Positions 25,308 to 33,500 of a stretch of DNA of 64,000 nt are shown piece after piece. The position numbers were made by a program, and so were the translations under genes. Source of the stretch: a beta proteobacterium MWH-UniP1 (GTDB taxonomy: Bacteria > Pseudomonadota > Gammaproteobacteria > Burkholderiales > Burkholderiaceae_A); the NCBI GenBank assembly GCA_036362785.1, contig CP143625.1, forward strand, positions 1,985,114 to 2,049,113, given 5' to 3'. Positions within the stretch are counted from its first letter, which is position 1. Each line of letters starts with the position of its first letter. The notes under the pieces are model-generated. The model was not told where the DNA came from. It did not search any database and saw nothing but the letters and a program-made list of their open reading frames with translations.

Positions 25308-26699
25308 ATGCTTACAGAAACTCTGCTCCGTCAAATAAAACCTGGCCCCACTCCGAAAAAACTCTTCGATGGAAATGGGACTGGCCTACACGTCATTCTT
25401 CACCCCTCGGGCCGTAAGACATTTGCGCTCAAGTACTACCACCCGATTACAAAGAAAGAGCTGACTTACACGATAGGCTCATTTCCGTTGGTTAGCCTAA
25501 GAGAGGCCCGGAACCGTGTACATGAACTACGAAAGCAAATCGCGACCGGACTAGATCCTCGGGAGCAAGGTCAAAAACGTAAAAACCAGGCCTCTTTTGA
25601 TGGTGATACGTTTCGTCTCGTTGCGACTGACTGGATGAATGTCCGTGGAGCAAGATGGTCGGTGGGCTATCGACACAAGGTCGAATCAATGCTTGGTAAG
25701 CACCTCTATCCCCGGATTGGCGATGCCCAAATTTCTGCTATCACCGCGAAAGAGCTTCTAGGCCTTTTGAGAGCGATTGAAACCAATCAACGGGGTTGCA
25801 TAGCCCATACGCTGTTACAACATTGCTCTGCCGTTTTTCGCTATGCGATTGCCACTGAACGGGGCACCAATGACCCCGCTGCTGCTCTGCGTGGCGCGCT
25901 TACCCCCCATAAAACTAAGAATCATGCAGCAATTACGGATCCCTCAGGGTTTGGTGAATTGCTCTGGATGATAGATAGCTATCAAGGCGACTTTGTAACC
26001 CGGATGGGTCTAAGGTTTACAGCACTCACCTTCCAGCGGTCTAGAAACGTTCGATTCGCTAGGTGGGCCCATATCGACTGGGCATCGAAGTTATGGCGGA
26101 TTCCCGCCGAGGAAATGAAGATGAGAGAGGCCCATCTTGTTCCCTTGTCTGCTCAGTCGCTTGAGATATTGAGAGAACTCCTTCCGCTGACAGGTCATAG
26201 CGAATTTATATTCCCAAGCGGAATTAGCTCTCGAAAACCACTTAGCGAAAATACAATGCTCTATGCTCTTAAACGACTTGGTTACGTAGGGCGTATGACT
26301 GTGCATGGGTTTAGAACATCAGCCTCAACCCTCCTAAATGAAAATGGCCGACATCCTGATGTTATTGAGGCAGCGCTGGCTCACACCAACGGCGATGTCA
26401 GAGCCGTTTATAACAAGGCAAAATACCTCTCTGAACGCATTGAGATGTGTCAATGGTGGGCTGACTATTGTGATTCGCTGAGGGCCAGAGCAGAGCGATC
26501 TCGTAATGCTTTAGACCAATTTACGGGGAATCAATACCAAGAAAGCGATCAAGCACTGGCCCAACATAGTCTTTCCCAAGCATATGCCCCGCCTCAGGAA
26601 CTATTTTTACAGGAATATCAAGTAGGGCGCCAAAACGAAGAGCGCAGTGTGGAGGGCTTTGCCAATCATCGCTTCCTACATGAACAGAGCACCGTCTAG
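25308..26699 (+). CDS. tyrosine-type integrase, P4 family
   Basis: A 463-residue recombinase with an N-terminal DUF4102 arm-binding domain (G-L-H-V-I-L-H-P-S-G-R-K-T-F-A-L-K-Y; I-G-S-F-P-L-V-S-L-R-E-A-R), a SAM-like core-binding domain and a catalytic domain with likely R244, H333-x-x-R336 in H-G-F-R, H359 and nucleophile Y368. It should recombine the tRNA-Arg att sites. The tail after about residue 395 is unlike normal P4 integrases and runs 179 bp antisense into the hydrolase gene, so the original stop may have been lost. Confidence 0.88.
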   Translation: MLTETLLRQIKPGPTPKKLFDGNGTGLHVILHPSGRKTFALKYYHPITKKELTYTIGSFPLVSLREARNRVHELRKQIATGLDPREQGQKRKNQASFDGDTFRLVATDWMNVRGARWSVGYRHKVESMLGKHLYPRIGDAQISAITAKELLGLLRAIETNQRGCIAHTLLQHCSAVFRYAIATERGTNDPAAALRGALTPHKTKNHAAITDPSGFGELLWMIDSYQGDFVTRMGLRFTALTFQRSRNVRFARWAHIDWASKLWRIPAEEMKMREAHLVPLSAQSLEILRELLPLTGHSEFIFPSGISSRKPLSENTMLYALKRLGYVGRMTVHGFRTSASTLLNENGRHPDVIEAALAHTNGDVRAVYNKAKYLSERIEMCQWWADYCDSLRARAERSRNALDQFTGNQYQESDQALAQHSLSQAYAPPQELFLQEYQVGRQNEERSVEGFANHRFLHEQSTV

Positions 26700-27090
26700 G
26701 CCGATTAAGTTTTGACGACTGAGCTAAATCAAAGAGCCGGTTAGCAAACGGTGGCGCAAAGTGAATACTCTGCTCTAAGTTCTCGAAAGCCCCCAAGATT
26801 GGCGATAGCAATAAGACCTCTCCGGGATACGGCGGCATCAAACTTTGAGCATGTAGAAACAAGTATGCCCCGTATGAATTCGCGATGACCTTGTCACTCT
26901 CGTCCCAGTGCCTTGTTTGCAGATCTAATGCGATTGTTTCAATCTGTTCTCGAAACGATAACTCTCTAAACTCGCCTATAGTCTCGCGACCGACTGGCAT
27001 CAAACCGCGATCTATAAGGCCTTGCCCCAGCCCAGTAATTAATCTACCCCCTCTGCCCGGTAGGTAGTAGACGGTTCTGGTTGGTGTCAT
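26521..27090 (-). CDS. alpha/beta hydrolase, cargo of the element
   Basis: A 189-residue small hydrolase. The N-terminus Y-Y-L-P-G-R-G-G-R is an oxyanion-hole segment; the nucleophile is in A-N-S-Y-G-A, the acid in G-S-D-D-W-Q-S-P and the His in E-A-G-H-M-L-G, so a full Ser-Asp-His triad is visible. The overall pattern is closest to small serine hydrolases of the RBBP9/YdeN kind, but the substrate is unknown. The gene is last in a minus-strand run of three. Its stop codon falls in the TTACGGGGAATC repeat shared with 21751-21762, and its 3' end overlaps the integrase. Confidence 0.65.
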   Translation of the reverse strand: MTPTRTVYYLPGRGGRLITGLGQGLIDRGLMPVGRETIGEFRELSFREQIETIALDLQTRHWDESDKVIANSYGAYLFLHAQSLMPPYPGEVLLLSPILGAFENLEQSIHFAPPFANRLFDLAQSSKLNRPRRCSVHVGSDDWQSPPHCALRFGALLDIPVKIVPEAGHMLGKDYVGPVLDRFLGIDSP

Positions 27091-27163
27091 TAATTCACTG
27101 TTATTAAAGCAGGAATTGATACTTCAAATCTTTTGGAAAACAACAAGAGGTAGACGTAGTTGT

Positions 27164-27598
27164 TTATTCAGCGTTGTCATCAACCAAGATCAGCTCTTCA
27201 ATAAATGCGGCATAAGACGCTTGCAAAGACTTCTCAATAGCGCTCTCGACAAATGTCTCGACATTTGGCGTTCGAAAATCCAAAAGAATCTTCTTGGCCC
27301 TAATTACAGTTGCATTAATTTGGTAGAAGTCTACGAGACCTAGGCATAGCGCTTGCGCATCCTGCTGTTCGCGAATTAAAACGCGCGGGACCGCACTCAC
27401 CTTAGCTTTTGGGTACAAGGAACCTGGGTGGTTCACACGATTAACAGTTTCCGCAAAGGCAACAAGCTCTTTTTTGGTAATTCCTGTGTCTTTCGTGTGC
27501 TCGTTCAAAGGTGCAAAGCCCTCTTCTGCGTATGTCAAAACATGAAATTCATGTCGGTGCAGCCAGAGGTTTTTGTAATTAGATTTTTTGAAACGCAC
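27164..27598 (-). CDS. unrecognised cargo protein, 144 residues
   Basis: I do not recognise this protein. It begins with a GTG at 27598, 6 bp after the stop of the 421-residue gene, so the two are surely co-transcribed. It is mixed alpha/beta with H-R-H-E-F-H-V-L-T-Y near the start, a Lys-rich middle (V-I-R-A-K-K-I-L-L-D-F) and an acidic C-terminus with I-E-E-L-I-L-V-D-D. There is no signal peptide or membrane helix. The small size and tight coupling to a larger partner would fit an accessory or immunity subunit, but this is inference. Confidence 0.6.
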   Translation of the reverse strand: MRFKKSNYKNLWLHRHEFHVLTYAEEGFAPLNEHTKDTGITKKELVAFAETVNRVNHPGSLYPKAKVSAVPRVLIREQQDAQALCLGLVDFYQINATVIRAKKILLDFRTPNVETFVESAIEKSLQASYAAFIEELILVDDNAE

Positions 27599-27604
27599 TG
27601 TTAT

Positions 27605-28870
27605 TTAATCCTTGGCGCGGTTTTGTTTCGTCAGATGCGCCGCTTTTCTTATCGCTCGTCGTTCTTGCGCGTCTCTTTCTTGCTCTTGTTGGCGTTTTTG
27701 ATGCTCTGCCAGTCGTACCTTTTCCCGGTCACAAAAATTCAGGTAATTTGAATAACTTCCTAGATCACCATACTTCCGCTCGCCAAATGGCAAATAAGAA
27801 TCTTTTGGATTTTTATTTTTATAGATCCAATCTATTAGTTCACCGAAATTTTGGTAGTTGCGCCTCTCTAGCTCTCGCACAAATTCCGGGACCAATGTGC
27901 TGCTTCCTCGATTTTGGTAGGGCCGCACCTCAAGTTTCTGCAATTCCGTCATTACTTTTGACAAGTAGTCCAATAACTCCGAAGGTATCGTCTCCAATGC
28001 AAGACGCCTTAAATCTTTTTCTGCGCTATTAGATAAGATCGCGATCTTTTGGAGAGCATGTTTGAAGTAATTAGAATTTTCGAGGTTAATCGTGGGTTGC
28101 ATGTTTGGTAGTTTCAGGTTTACAGATTTTCGAGTCGACGGTTCGTGTTTAAGTGAACTATAGCCCCTTGAACTTTTCGGCCTCAGCCATTTCATCACTC
28201 GTTTGGCGGTTTCCTGAGGAATCACGCCACCACGCTCTCGACCACGAACGATTTCAATATGTCCAGGGAACCCTTCTGTCACGCCCCAGAGTTGGTGTTT
28301 CCTAAGGAAAATTAGATACACATCATCTGATTGGCCAGTTTGCTGAGCGCGCGGAATGAGCACATCGCGCAGATAATTTTGTGCGGCCCAGGTGCTTGGC
28401 AATCCTGCCGCGTGCGCTACCTCCGGCCCGTTCATATTTTCGGAGGCATAGGCGCAGATATTAAAAATGGCAAACTTGCTCTTGAGTTCCTCCTCTCCCA
28501 GCCCCTCCTTTAGGAAGCTATTAAACGTCTTCTTGTAAAAAGGCATCCAATCGTCTGGGAGTGGAGATCGTCCGTCTCGCATACCCGCAATGATTCGATT
28601 TTTGTGCTCTTCGCTACCCGGCAGGTCTGAATACTTCGGATTGGCGAGGCAAAGAATTACTTTTGCACTCTCTAGAGGCCCATCAAATGGGCACGGGTGA
28701 TAGCTGAAATCGAACTTTGCAGCGGTTCGATACTGCCCTCGTGGCCCTGTCTGATTAAAAAATGCCTCATCGCGCGGATGCTGACGCGACTGAGAGGGCT
28801 GGTTCCAGTATTGCTGCCAAAAATGTGCAAATGCGCTGAATCCCGAGGACATGAATTCATTCTGCCGCAT
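27605..28870 (-). CDS. unrecognised cargo protein, 421 residues, two-part
   Basis: I do not recognise this protein. The first 215 residues look like a globular alpha/beta domain: F-D-F-S-Y-H-P-C-P-F-D-G-P, V-I-L-C-L-A-N-P-K-Y-S, F-A-I-F-N-I-C-A-Y, and V-Y-L-I-F-L-R-K-H-Q-L-W-G-V. The A-N-P-K-Y loop after a hydrophobic strand faintly recalls uracil-DNA-glycosylase-like proteins, but catalytic residues cannot be assigned. The C-terminal 200 residues are helical and very charged, ending in a Gln/Arg/Lys-rich coiled coil. It leads a minus-strand operon, divergent from an XRE regulator. An ATG at 28852 is an alternative start. Confidence 0.6.
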   Translation of the reverse strand: MRQNEFMSSGFSAFAHFWQQYWNQPSQSRQHPRDEAFFNQTGPRGQYRTAAKFDFSYHPCPFDGPLESAKVILCLANPKYSDLPGSEEHKNRIIAGMRDGRSPLPDDWMPFYKKTFNSFLKEGLGEEELKSKFAIFNICAYASENMNGPEVAHAAGLPSTWAAQNYLRDVLIPRAQQTGQSDDVYLIFLRKHQLWGVTEGFPGHIEIVRGRERGGVIPQETAKRVMKWLRPKSSRGYSSLKHEPSTRKSVNLKLPNMQPTINLENSNYFKHALQKIAILSNSAEKDLRRLALETIPSELLDYLSKVMTELQKLEVRPYQNRGSSTLVPEFVRELERRNYQNFGELIDWIYKNKNPKDSYLPFGERKYGDLGSYSNYLNFCDREKVRLAEHQKRQQEQERDAQERRAIRKAAHLTKQNRAKD

Positions 28871-28930
28871 ATATACGGCAATTTCTAGCTGATTCTGATC
28901 GAACCTTATCCACGCAAAAAAGGTGTTTAG
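28871..28930. promoter_or_regulatory. divergent promoter region of the cargo operon and XRE regulator
   Basis: This 60-bp A/T-rich gap separates the 421-residue gene (minus) and the XRE gene (plus, GTG start). It must hold both promoters and is the natural operator for the XRE protein. It contains TTATCCACG, one base off a DnaA box. No clear dyad is visible. Confidence 0.4.
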
Positions 28931-29185
28931 GTGGATATAGATCAGGCGCTTGGATTGACAGTTCGAAGCCTCCGAACCGAGAAGGGTTGGAGTCAGACTG
29001 AACTCGCACTCAGGGCGGATATAGACCGTAACTATCTATCACTTATCGAACTGGGTAAGAACAGTCCGAGCGTGCGGTTGCTTTCTCGTCTTTGCGCCGC
29101 CCTTGGCGTAAGCACCTCTACACTTCTGAGCGAGGTTGAAGCGCGCTTAGCAGTGCAACCCCGGCCGAAGCGCGCGACTCGCTAA
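28931..29185 (+). CDS. XRE-family helix-turn-helix regulator
   Basis: An 84-residue protein. A Cro/C1-type helix-turn-helix occupies residues 7-66: V-R-S-L-R-T-E-K-G-W-S-Q-T-E-L-A-L-R-A, then R-N-Y-L-S-L-I-E-L-G-K-N-S-P-S, the recognition helix and turn. A basic tail ends R-P-K-R-A-T-R. The GTG at 28931 is the only suitable start. It is probably a repressor of the divergent cargo operon, itself or both. Confidence 0.82.
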   Translation: MDIDQALGLTVRSLRTEKGWSQTELALRADIDRNYLSLIELGKNSPSVRLLSRLCAALGVSTSTLLSEVEARLAVQPRPKRATR

Positions 29186-29478
29186 AAAAGCCCTGCCCCT
29201 AGCGGATATAAACGCTTAACCCATCAGTACGCGCGCGCCCGCGCGCGAGCTGATCGATTCGTCGAGAGTGTCCGAGAATTTCTCTACAACCGTTCGAGGT
29301 GGGTTTAAACGGTTTGAGGCACCTCCTCAAACCCCCAAGCCTAACCAAACCCCCATTAAACCCCTAGAAACCCGGCGCTGAACCACGCAAGAAGGCGACT
29401 CCAAACGAACCAATCCCAGTAACCTCTGGGGCTAGAGTCTTGGTTTTTATGAGGGTGCCGGGCTCATCCGGCAGGTTG
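29186..29478. other. non-coding right end of the element, hairpins and candidate arm site
   Basis: There is no gene. It contains a hairpin at 29223-29254 (ATCAG, then CGCGCGC pairing with GCGCGCG, then CTGAT), a perfect 9-bp hairpin at 29311-29333 (GGTTTGAGG, CCTCAAACC), the 8-bp palindrome GTTTAAAC and the 13-mer AACCCCTAGAAAC at 29359-29371, also found near the left end. It probably holds integrase-binding sites. Confidence 0.45.
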
Positions 29479-29506
29479 GCGAACTGGGGTTTGGCGCGTC
29501 TGGCAG
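29479..29506. repeat. attR-like direct repeat overlapping tRNA-Arg 3' end
   Basis: This copy matches 21802-21829 with one mismatch. It covers the last 15 bases of the tRNA gene, including the encoded CCA, and 13 bases of downstream flank. The intact tRNA stays at this end. Confidence 0.8.
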
Positions 29507-29567
29507 GAATTGAACCTGCGACCCTTGCCTTCGGAGGGCAATACTCTATCCACTGAGCTACAGACGC
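29492..29567 (-). tRNA. tRNA-Arg, anticodon CCG
   Basis: A 76-nt cloverleaf on the minus strand. The acceptor arms GCGTCTG and CAGACGC are perfect, the anticodon loop CTCCGAA gives anticodon CCG (codon CGG, Arg), the T arm contains GGTTCAATTCC, and the discriminator G is followed by an encoded CCA. It is the integration target of the element to its left. Confidence 0.95.
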
Positions 29568-29782
29568 CTGTGATGCGGCAGCGCAAAATCTAACGCCCGC
29601 ACCGGGAAAGCCCGTGATTTTACTCTGTCAGGGGGCTTTGACCCGATTATCGCCGAGCTTTTCCCATAAAACCGAGAAATCCAGACCGTGGGATTGTTGC
29701 GGCGCAGTAAAATTGGGTTTTCTGTTTATCCCCCCACCAACCTTTGTGGCGACCGGCCCAAAGGGAATTACATTTCGCACTT
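29568..29782. promoter_or_regulatory. intergenic region between tRNA-Arg and ackA
   Basis: There is no gene. The tRNA promoter must lie here on the minus strand and the ackA promoter on the plus strand; I see no clear consensus boxes for either. Confidence 0.35.
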
Positions 29783-31006
29783 ATGAGCCGACTCGTCCAG
29801 CCCGCCGCCGTTATTTTGTCCGTCAACATCGGCTCGTCTTCTCTGAAGTTTTCGGCCCACCCGGTCGTGTCCTTGTCAGGGGAGCGGACTGCGCTTGCTT
29901 CGATCTTTAGTGGCACGGTCCAGGGGCTTGAGCCTGGGGGTACCCCAAGCGTGACCTGGACCAACCAGGGGCACCCACAGACCGAGGTCCTGCATGCCAA
30001 CGGCCACGCCAGCATGATGGATGTGGCCCTGCATTTCTTAAAACGACTGATTCAAGAAGAACTCGCCGACGTGCAGCTGCTTGCGATTGCCCACCGGGTG
30101 GTGCACGGCGGGGATCAATTCACAAAAAGTGTGGTGGCAACACCGGAAATCGTGCAGGCCCTGCGGGCCTATGAGCCGCTTGCGCCGCTGCATCAGGCCC
30201 ACAACTTAAACGGCATTGTGTCGTTTATGGAGGCCTTTCCATCGCTGCCGCATGTGGCCTGTTTTGATACAGCGTTTCATAGCGATCTGCCGATCACGGA
30301 AAAAATGTTTCCGTTGAATCAATCCATCTTTCAACAAGGCATGCATCGCTACGGCTTTCATGGCCTCTCTTACCAGTACATTGCAAGCCGACTTGCCCGA
30401 ACCACGCCCGCTTCGACAGGAAAAATGTTGATGGCCCATCTGGGCAACGGCTCAAGCCTGTGCGCCTGTATTAACGGAAAAAGCGTGGCCACCACCATGG
30501 GCTTTTCCACGGTTGGCGGTCTGATGATGGGCACACGAAGCGGCGATCTCGATCCGGGGCTTATTTTGCATCTGGTCCAACACGGCATGGATGCCAAGGC
30601 GCTTGAGGCACTGCTCTATAAAGAGTCGGGGCTACTCGGCATTTCTGGACTCTCGGCCGATATGCGGCATCTGCGCAGCCAGGATTCTGAAAACGCCAAA
30701 CTCGCCATTGATCTTTATACCCACCGCATCATTAAAGAGTCTGGTGCCCTGACTGCCGCCATGAACGGCATTGACCTGCTGGCATTTGCCGGCGGCATTG
30801 GTGAAAACGACCAGGTGTTACGCGAAGAGGTCTGCGCAGGCCTGGCATTTCTTGGCATCAAGATTGATACAGAGAAAAACCGTAGTCTTACTGGCCGCCA
30901 ACCCGCCGCAATTCAGACGAGTGATAGCCGCGTCGAAGTCTGGGTAGTGCCCACAGGCGAAGGCCTGATTGCTGCAGAAGAGGCCCTGGGCCTGACCTCG
31001 AGCTAA
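29783..31006 (+). CDS. ackA: acetate kinase
   Basis: AckA interconverts acetate + ATP and acetyl phosphate + ADP. The 407-residue protein carries N-I-G-S-S-S-L-K-F (prosite-type signature 1), the catalytic R-x-V-H-G-G in A-H-R-V-V-H-G-G, D-T-A-F-H, Y-G-F-H-G-L-S-Y, G-N-G-S-S and F-A-G-G-I-G-E-N. The ATG at 29783 is chosen because conserved sequence begins about ten residues later. The phosphotransacetylase gene is not in this window. The next gene, uup, starts directly at the base after its stop. Confidence 0.93.
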   Translation: MSRLVQPAAVILSVNIGSSSLKFSAHPVVSLSGERTALASIFSGTVQGLEPGGTPSVTWTNQGHPQTEVLHANGHASMMDVALHFLKRLIQEELADVQLLAIAHRVVHGGDQFTKSVVATPEIVQALRAYEPLAPLHQAHNLNGIVSFMEAFPSLPHVACFDTAFHSDLPITEKMFPLNQSIFQQGMHRYGFHGLSYQYIASRLARTTPASTGKMLMAHLGNGSSLCACINGKSVATTMGFSTVGGLMMGTRSGDLDPGLILHLVQHGMDAKALEALLYKESGLLGISGLSADMRHLRSQDSENAKLAIDLYTHRIIKESGALTAAMNGIDLLAFAGGIGENDQVLREEVCAGLAFLGIKIDTEKNRSLTGRQPAAIQTSDSRVEVWVVPTGEGLIAAEEALGLTSS

Positions 31007-32968
31007 ATGGCGCTGATTGTTTTATCCAACGCTAGCCTTGCCTTTGGCCATGTGGACCTGTTGCATCACGCGGATTTTTCACTGCAGGCCAACGAACGGG
31101 TGGGGCTGATTGGCCGAAACGGAACAGGCAAGTCTTCTCTTTTAAAAATTCTGGCAGGTACCCAGGCGCCCGACGACGGCACGCTGCAATATCAGCAGGG
31201 CTTACGGATTGCCACCGTGGCCCAAGAGCCATTATTAGACCCAAAGAAAACCGTCTTCGAACAAGTTGCGCAAGGGGTGAGCAACGCCGTGGAGTTACGC
31301 CAAGCGTTTGAACGGCTCAGTCACCTTGACGACAGCAAAGAGCAAGATGCCAACCATGATGCGCTGGAAAAGATTCAATCACAGTTAGACGCCATATCTG
31401 GTTGGAATTGGGAACAACGGGTTGATGAGTTACTGCACCGGCTTGATCTTTTGCCAGAGGTGTTGGTCAGCACACTGTCTGGCGGCAACAAAAAGCGTGT
31501 GGCCTTGGCGCAGGCCTTGGTTGCAATGCCAGATGTGTTGCTGCTTGATGAGCCCACCAACCACTTGGATATTGACTCCATTCTGTGGTTAGAAGAACTG
31601 CTGAAAAACTTTCGCGGGGCCGTGGTGTTTGTCACCCATGATCGTGCGTTTCTGAATAATGTCTGCACCGCGATTGTGGAGCTTGACCGTGGTGTGTTGC
31701 GGCGTTATCCCGGTAATTTCTCGGCTTATCAAAAACAAAAAGAAGATGAGCTCTCAGCAGAGATGCTGGCCAATGCTCGGGCTGACAAACTCTTGGCCCA
31801 AGAAGAAGTGTGGATTCGTAAAGGGGTTGAGGCCCGCCGAACCCGCAGTGTGAGCCGAATCGCGCGGCTAGAAAAGTTACGCGAAACACGAGCCGCGCGC
31901 CGTGAAGTAGCCGGAAAAATTAAGCTTGCCGTCGCAGCAGGTGAGCGCAGCGGCAAGATCGTGGCTGAGCTTGACGGTGTGAGCAAGGCATTTGATCGGC
32001 CTGTGGTAAAGAATTTCTCTGCCACGATTCTGCGCGGTGACAAGGTGGGACTGATTGGCCCCAATGGAGCCGGTAAAAGCACCCTGCTGAAAATTATTCT
32101 TGGCGAGCTTGCGCCGGATAGCGGCACAGTAAAACTTGGCACCAAGATTGAGATTGCCTATTTTGATCAGATGCGTGAGCAGCTTAATCTGGATGCCAGC
32201 CTGGAAGACTTCATCAGCCCAGGTAGCGAGTGGATTGAAATCAATGGCGAACGCAAACATGTAAAAAGCTATTTGGGGGATTTTCTGTTTTCCCCACAGC
32301 GGGCCGCCTCGCCCGTGCGCAGCCTGTCGGGTGGTGAGCGCAACCGTCTGCTACTTGCGCGACTGTTTGCTCGGCCCGCCAATGTGCTGGTGTTGGATGA
32401 GCCCACCAATGATCTGGATGTAGAAACGCTCGATCTATTGGAAGAGTTACTGCAAGACTATTCCGGCACCGTGTTTCTGGTGAGCCACGATCGCTATTTC
32501 TTGGATCAAGTCGTGACCAGTGTGATCGCCTATGAGGGGGATGCGACTTGGCGGGAGTATGTAGGTGGTTATGAAGATTGGGTAAGGCAGCGCTCTCGCG
32601 CCCTTCCCACGCTGCCCGCAGCGACGGATACGCCAAAGCGTACGGATGGCCCTGCAAACAAATCGGCTTCTGACAAAAAGTTAGATGCTGCAGGCGGCGA
32701 AGTCGCTGCTGTGAAGCCAGCCAAAGTACTCAAGCTCAACTCAAAAGAAAAACAAGAGCTTGTTGCTATTCCTGATCAGATCTCAGCCCTTGAAAAAGAG
32801 CAGTCAGAGATCAGCGCCCAATTGTCTGACCCTGAGACTTATAAGTCCGACGGCGCCCGCGTGGCCCAGCTTCAGGCCCGGTTTGATGAAATTGATTCGC
32901 TTAATGAAAAGCTATTGGTGCGTTGGGAAGAATTGCTGGCGCGGGATGAAGCTGCTTCAAGCCAGTAG
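31007..32968 (+). CDS. uup: ABC-F family ATPase Uup
   Basis: A soluble ABC-F protein of 653 residues with two nucleotide-binding domains and no membrane part. Walker A sites are G-R-N-G-T-G-K-S near residue 36 and G-P-N-G-A-G-K-S near 350; signatures are L-S-G-G-N-K-K-R and L-S-G-G-E-R-N-R; Walker B sites are L-L-L-D-E-P-T-N-H-L-D and V-L-D-E-P-T-N-D-L-D. The C-terminal coiled-coil domain (about 560-650) is the Uup type, which binds branched DNA in Escherichia coli; Uup also acts on ribosomes. It shares a transcript with ackA. Confidence 0.92.
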   Translation: MALIVLSNASLAFGHVDLLHHADFSLQANERVGLIGRNGTGKSSLLKILAGTQAPDDGTLQYQQGLRIATVAQEPLLDPKKTVFEQVAQGVSNAVELRQAFERLSHLDDSKEQDANHDALEKIQSQLDAISGWNWEQRVDELLHRLDLLPEVLVSTLSGGNKKRVALAQALVAMPDVLLLDEPTNHLDIDSILWLEELLKNFRGAVVFVTHDRAFLNNVCTAIVELDRGVLRRYPGNFSAYQKQKEDELSAEMLANARADKLLAQEEVWIRKGVEARRTRSVSRIARLEKLRETRAARREVAGKIKLAVAAGERSGKIVAELDGVSKAFDRPVVKNFSATILRGDKVGLIGPNGAGKSTLLKIILGELAPDSGTVKLGTKIEIAYFDQMREQLNLDASLEDFISPGSEWIEINGERKHVKSYLGDFLFSPQRAASPVRSLSGGERNRLLLARLFARPANVLVLDEPTNDLDVETLDLLEELLQDYSGTVFLVSHDRYFLDQVVTSVIAYEGDATWREYVGGYEDWVRQRSRALPTLPAATDTPKRTDGPANKSASDKKLDAAGGEVAAVKPAKVLKLNSKEKQELVAIPDQISALEKEQSEISAQLSDPETYKSDGARVAQLQARFDEIDSLNEKLLVRWEELLARDEAASSQ

Positions 32969-33031
32969 AAACACTTGCGCGCCGTGTGTTCTGCGGCCAA
33001 TCAGTCCGAAGCAGCACTTCGGGCGTAGGGC

Positions 33032-33427
33032 TTAGTGCAGTGTTGTTGCAGCGGAGACCTCAGGGCCCTCGGCCCGCAATGAGAACGCCGGTATCTGGGT
33101 TTCAAAAAACGTGGTGTCATCCGCAATACAAAAGTAGGTGCCGTGCATGCTGCCCACCGGGCTCTCAATCTGAGTCCCGCTGTTATAGGTAAAGGTCTCA
33201 CCGGGTTTCAATAAGGGCTGCTCCCCCACCACGCCCAGACCTTTTACCTCTTGGTGGTTGCCTTTCGCGTCTTCAATTACCCAATGCCGGCCGATCACTT
33301 GGGCTGGAATATCCCCAACATTTTTAATGGTGACAAAGTAGGCAAAGCTGTAGATGCCTGCTGCAGCGTCTGACTGCTCGGGCAAGAATTGAGGGGTGAC
33401 AGATACTTTAAATTTGGGTGAGGGCAT
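33032..33427 (-). CDS. apaG: ApaG protein
   Basis: A 131-residue protein of the ApaG/DUF525 family, a fibronectin-III-like beta sandwich: Y-x-F-A-Y-F-V-T-I-x-N, A-Q-V-I-G-R-H-W-V-I, G-x-G-V-V-G-E-Q-P-L-L-K-P-G-E, and G-x-M-H-G-T-Y-F. It is linked to Co2+/Mg2+ tolerance in Salmonella, with no known enzyme activity. It converges on uup with a 63-bp gap and no obvious terminator. Confidence 0.93.
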   Translation of the reverse strand: MPSPKFKVSVTPQFLPEQSDAAAGIYSFAYFVTIKNVGDIPAQVIGRHWVIEDAKGNHQEVKGLGVVGEQPLLKPGETFTYNSGTQIESPVGSMHGTYFCIADDTTFFETQIPAFSLRAEGPEVSAATTLH

Positions 33428-33500
33428 TTTTAATTAAGCAGAAAAACAAAGTCGAACGATAAACCATTGGCAGCACGCCCGGTCGCGCCAGGCAACAGGA

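Larger units (their letters stand above)
21802..29506. mobile_element. 7.7-kb integrative element at tRNA-Arg(CCG), satellite-like
   Basis: The element is bounded by 28-bp direct repeats, the right one inside tRNA-Arg. It holds an AlpA-like regulator, a prim-pol/RepA replication protein, a tyrosine integrase, a cargo operon and an XRE regulator. It is visibly more A+T-rich than the flanks. The primase-integrase-AlpA set resembles P4-like satellites and other replicating integrative elements. No capsid, portal, terminase or conjugation gene is present, so it would need a helper for transfer. Confidence 0.8.

Noticed and set aside
29223..29254. CG-alternating repeat as a CRISPR or tandem repeat
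   Set aside because: It is one hairpin, without spaced repeats. I saw no CRISPR array anywhere in the window.
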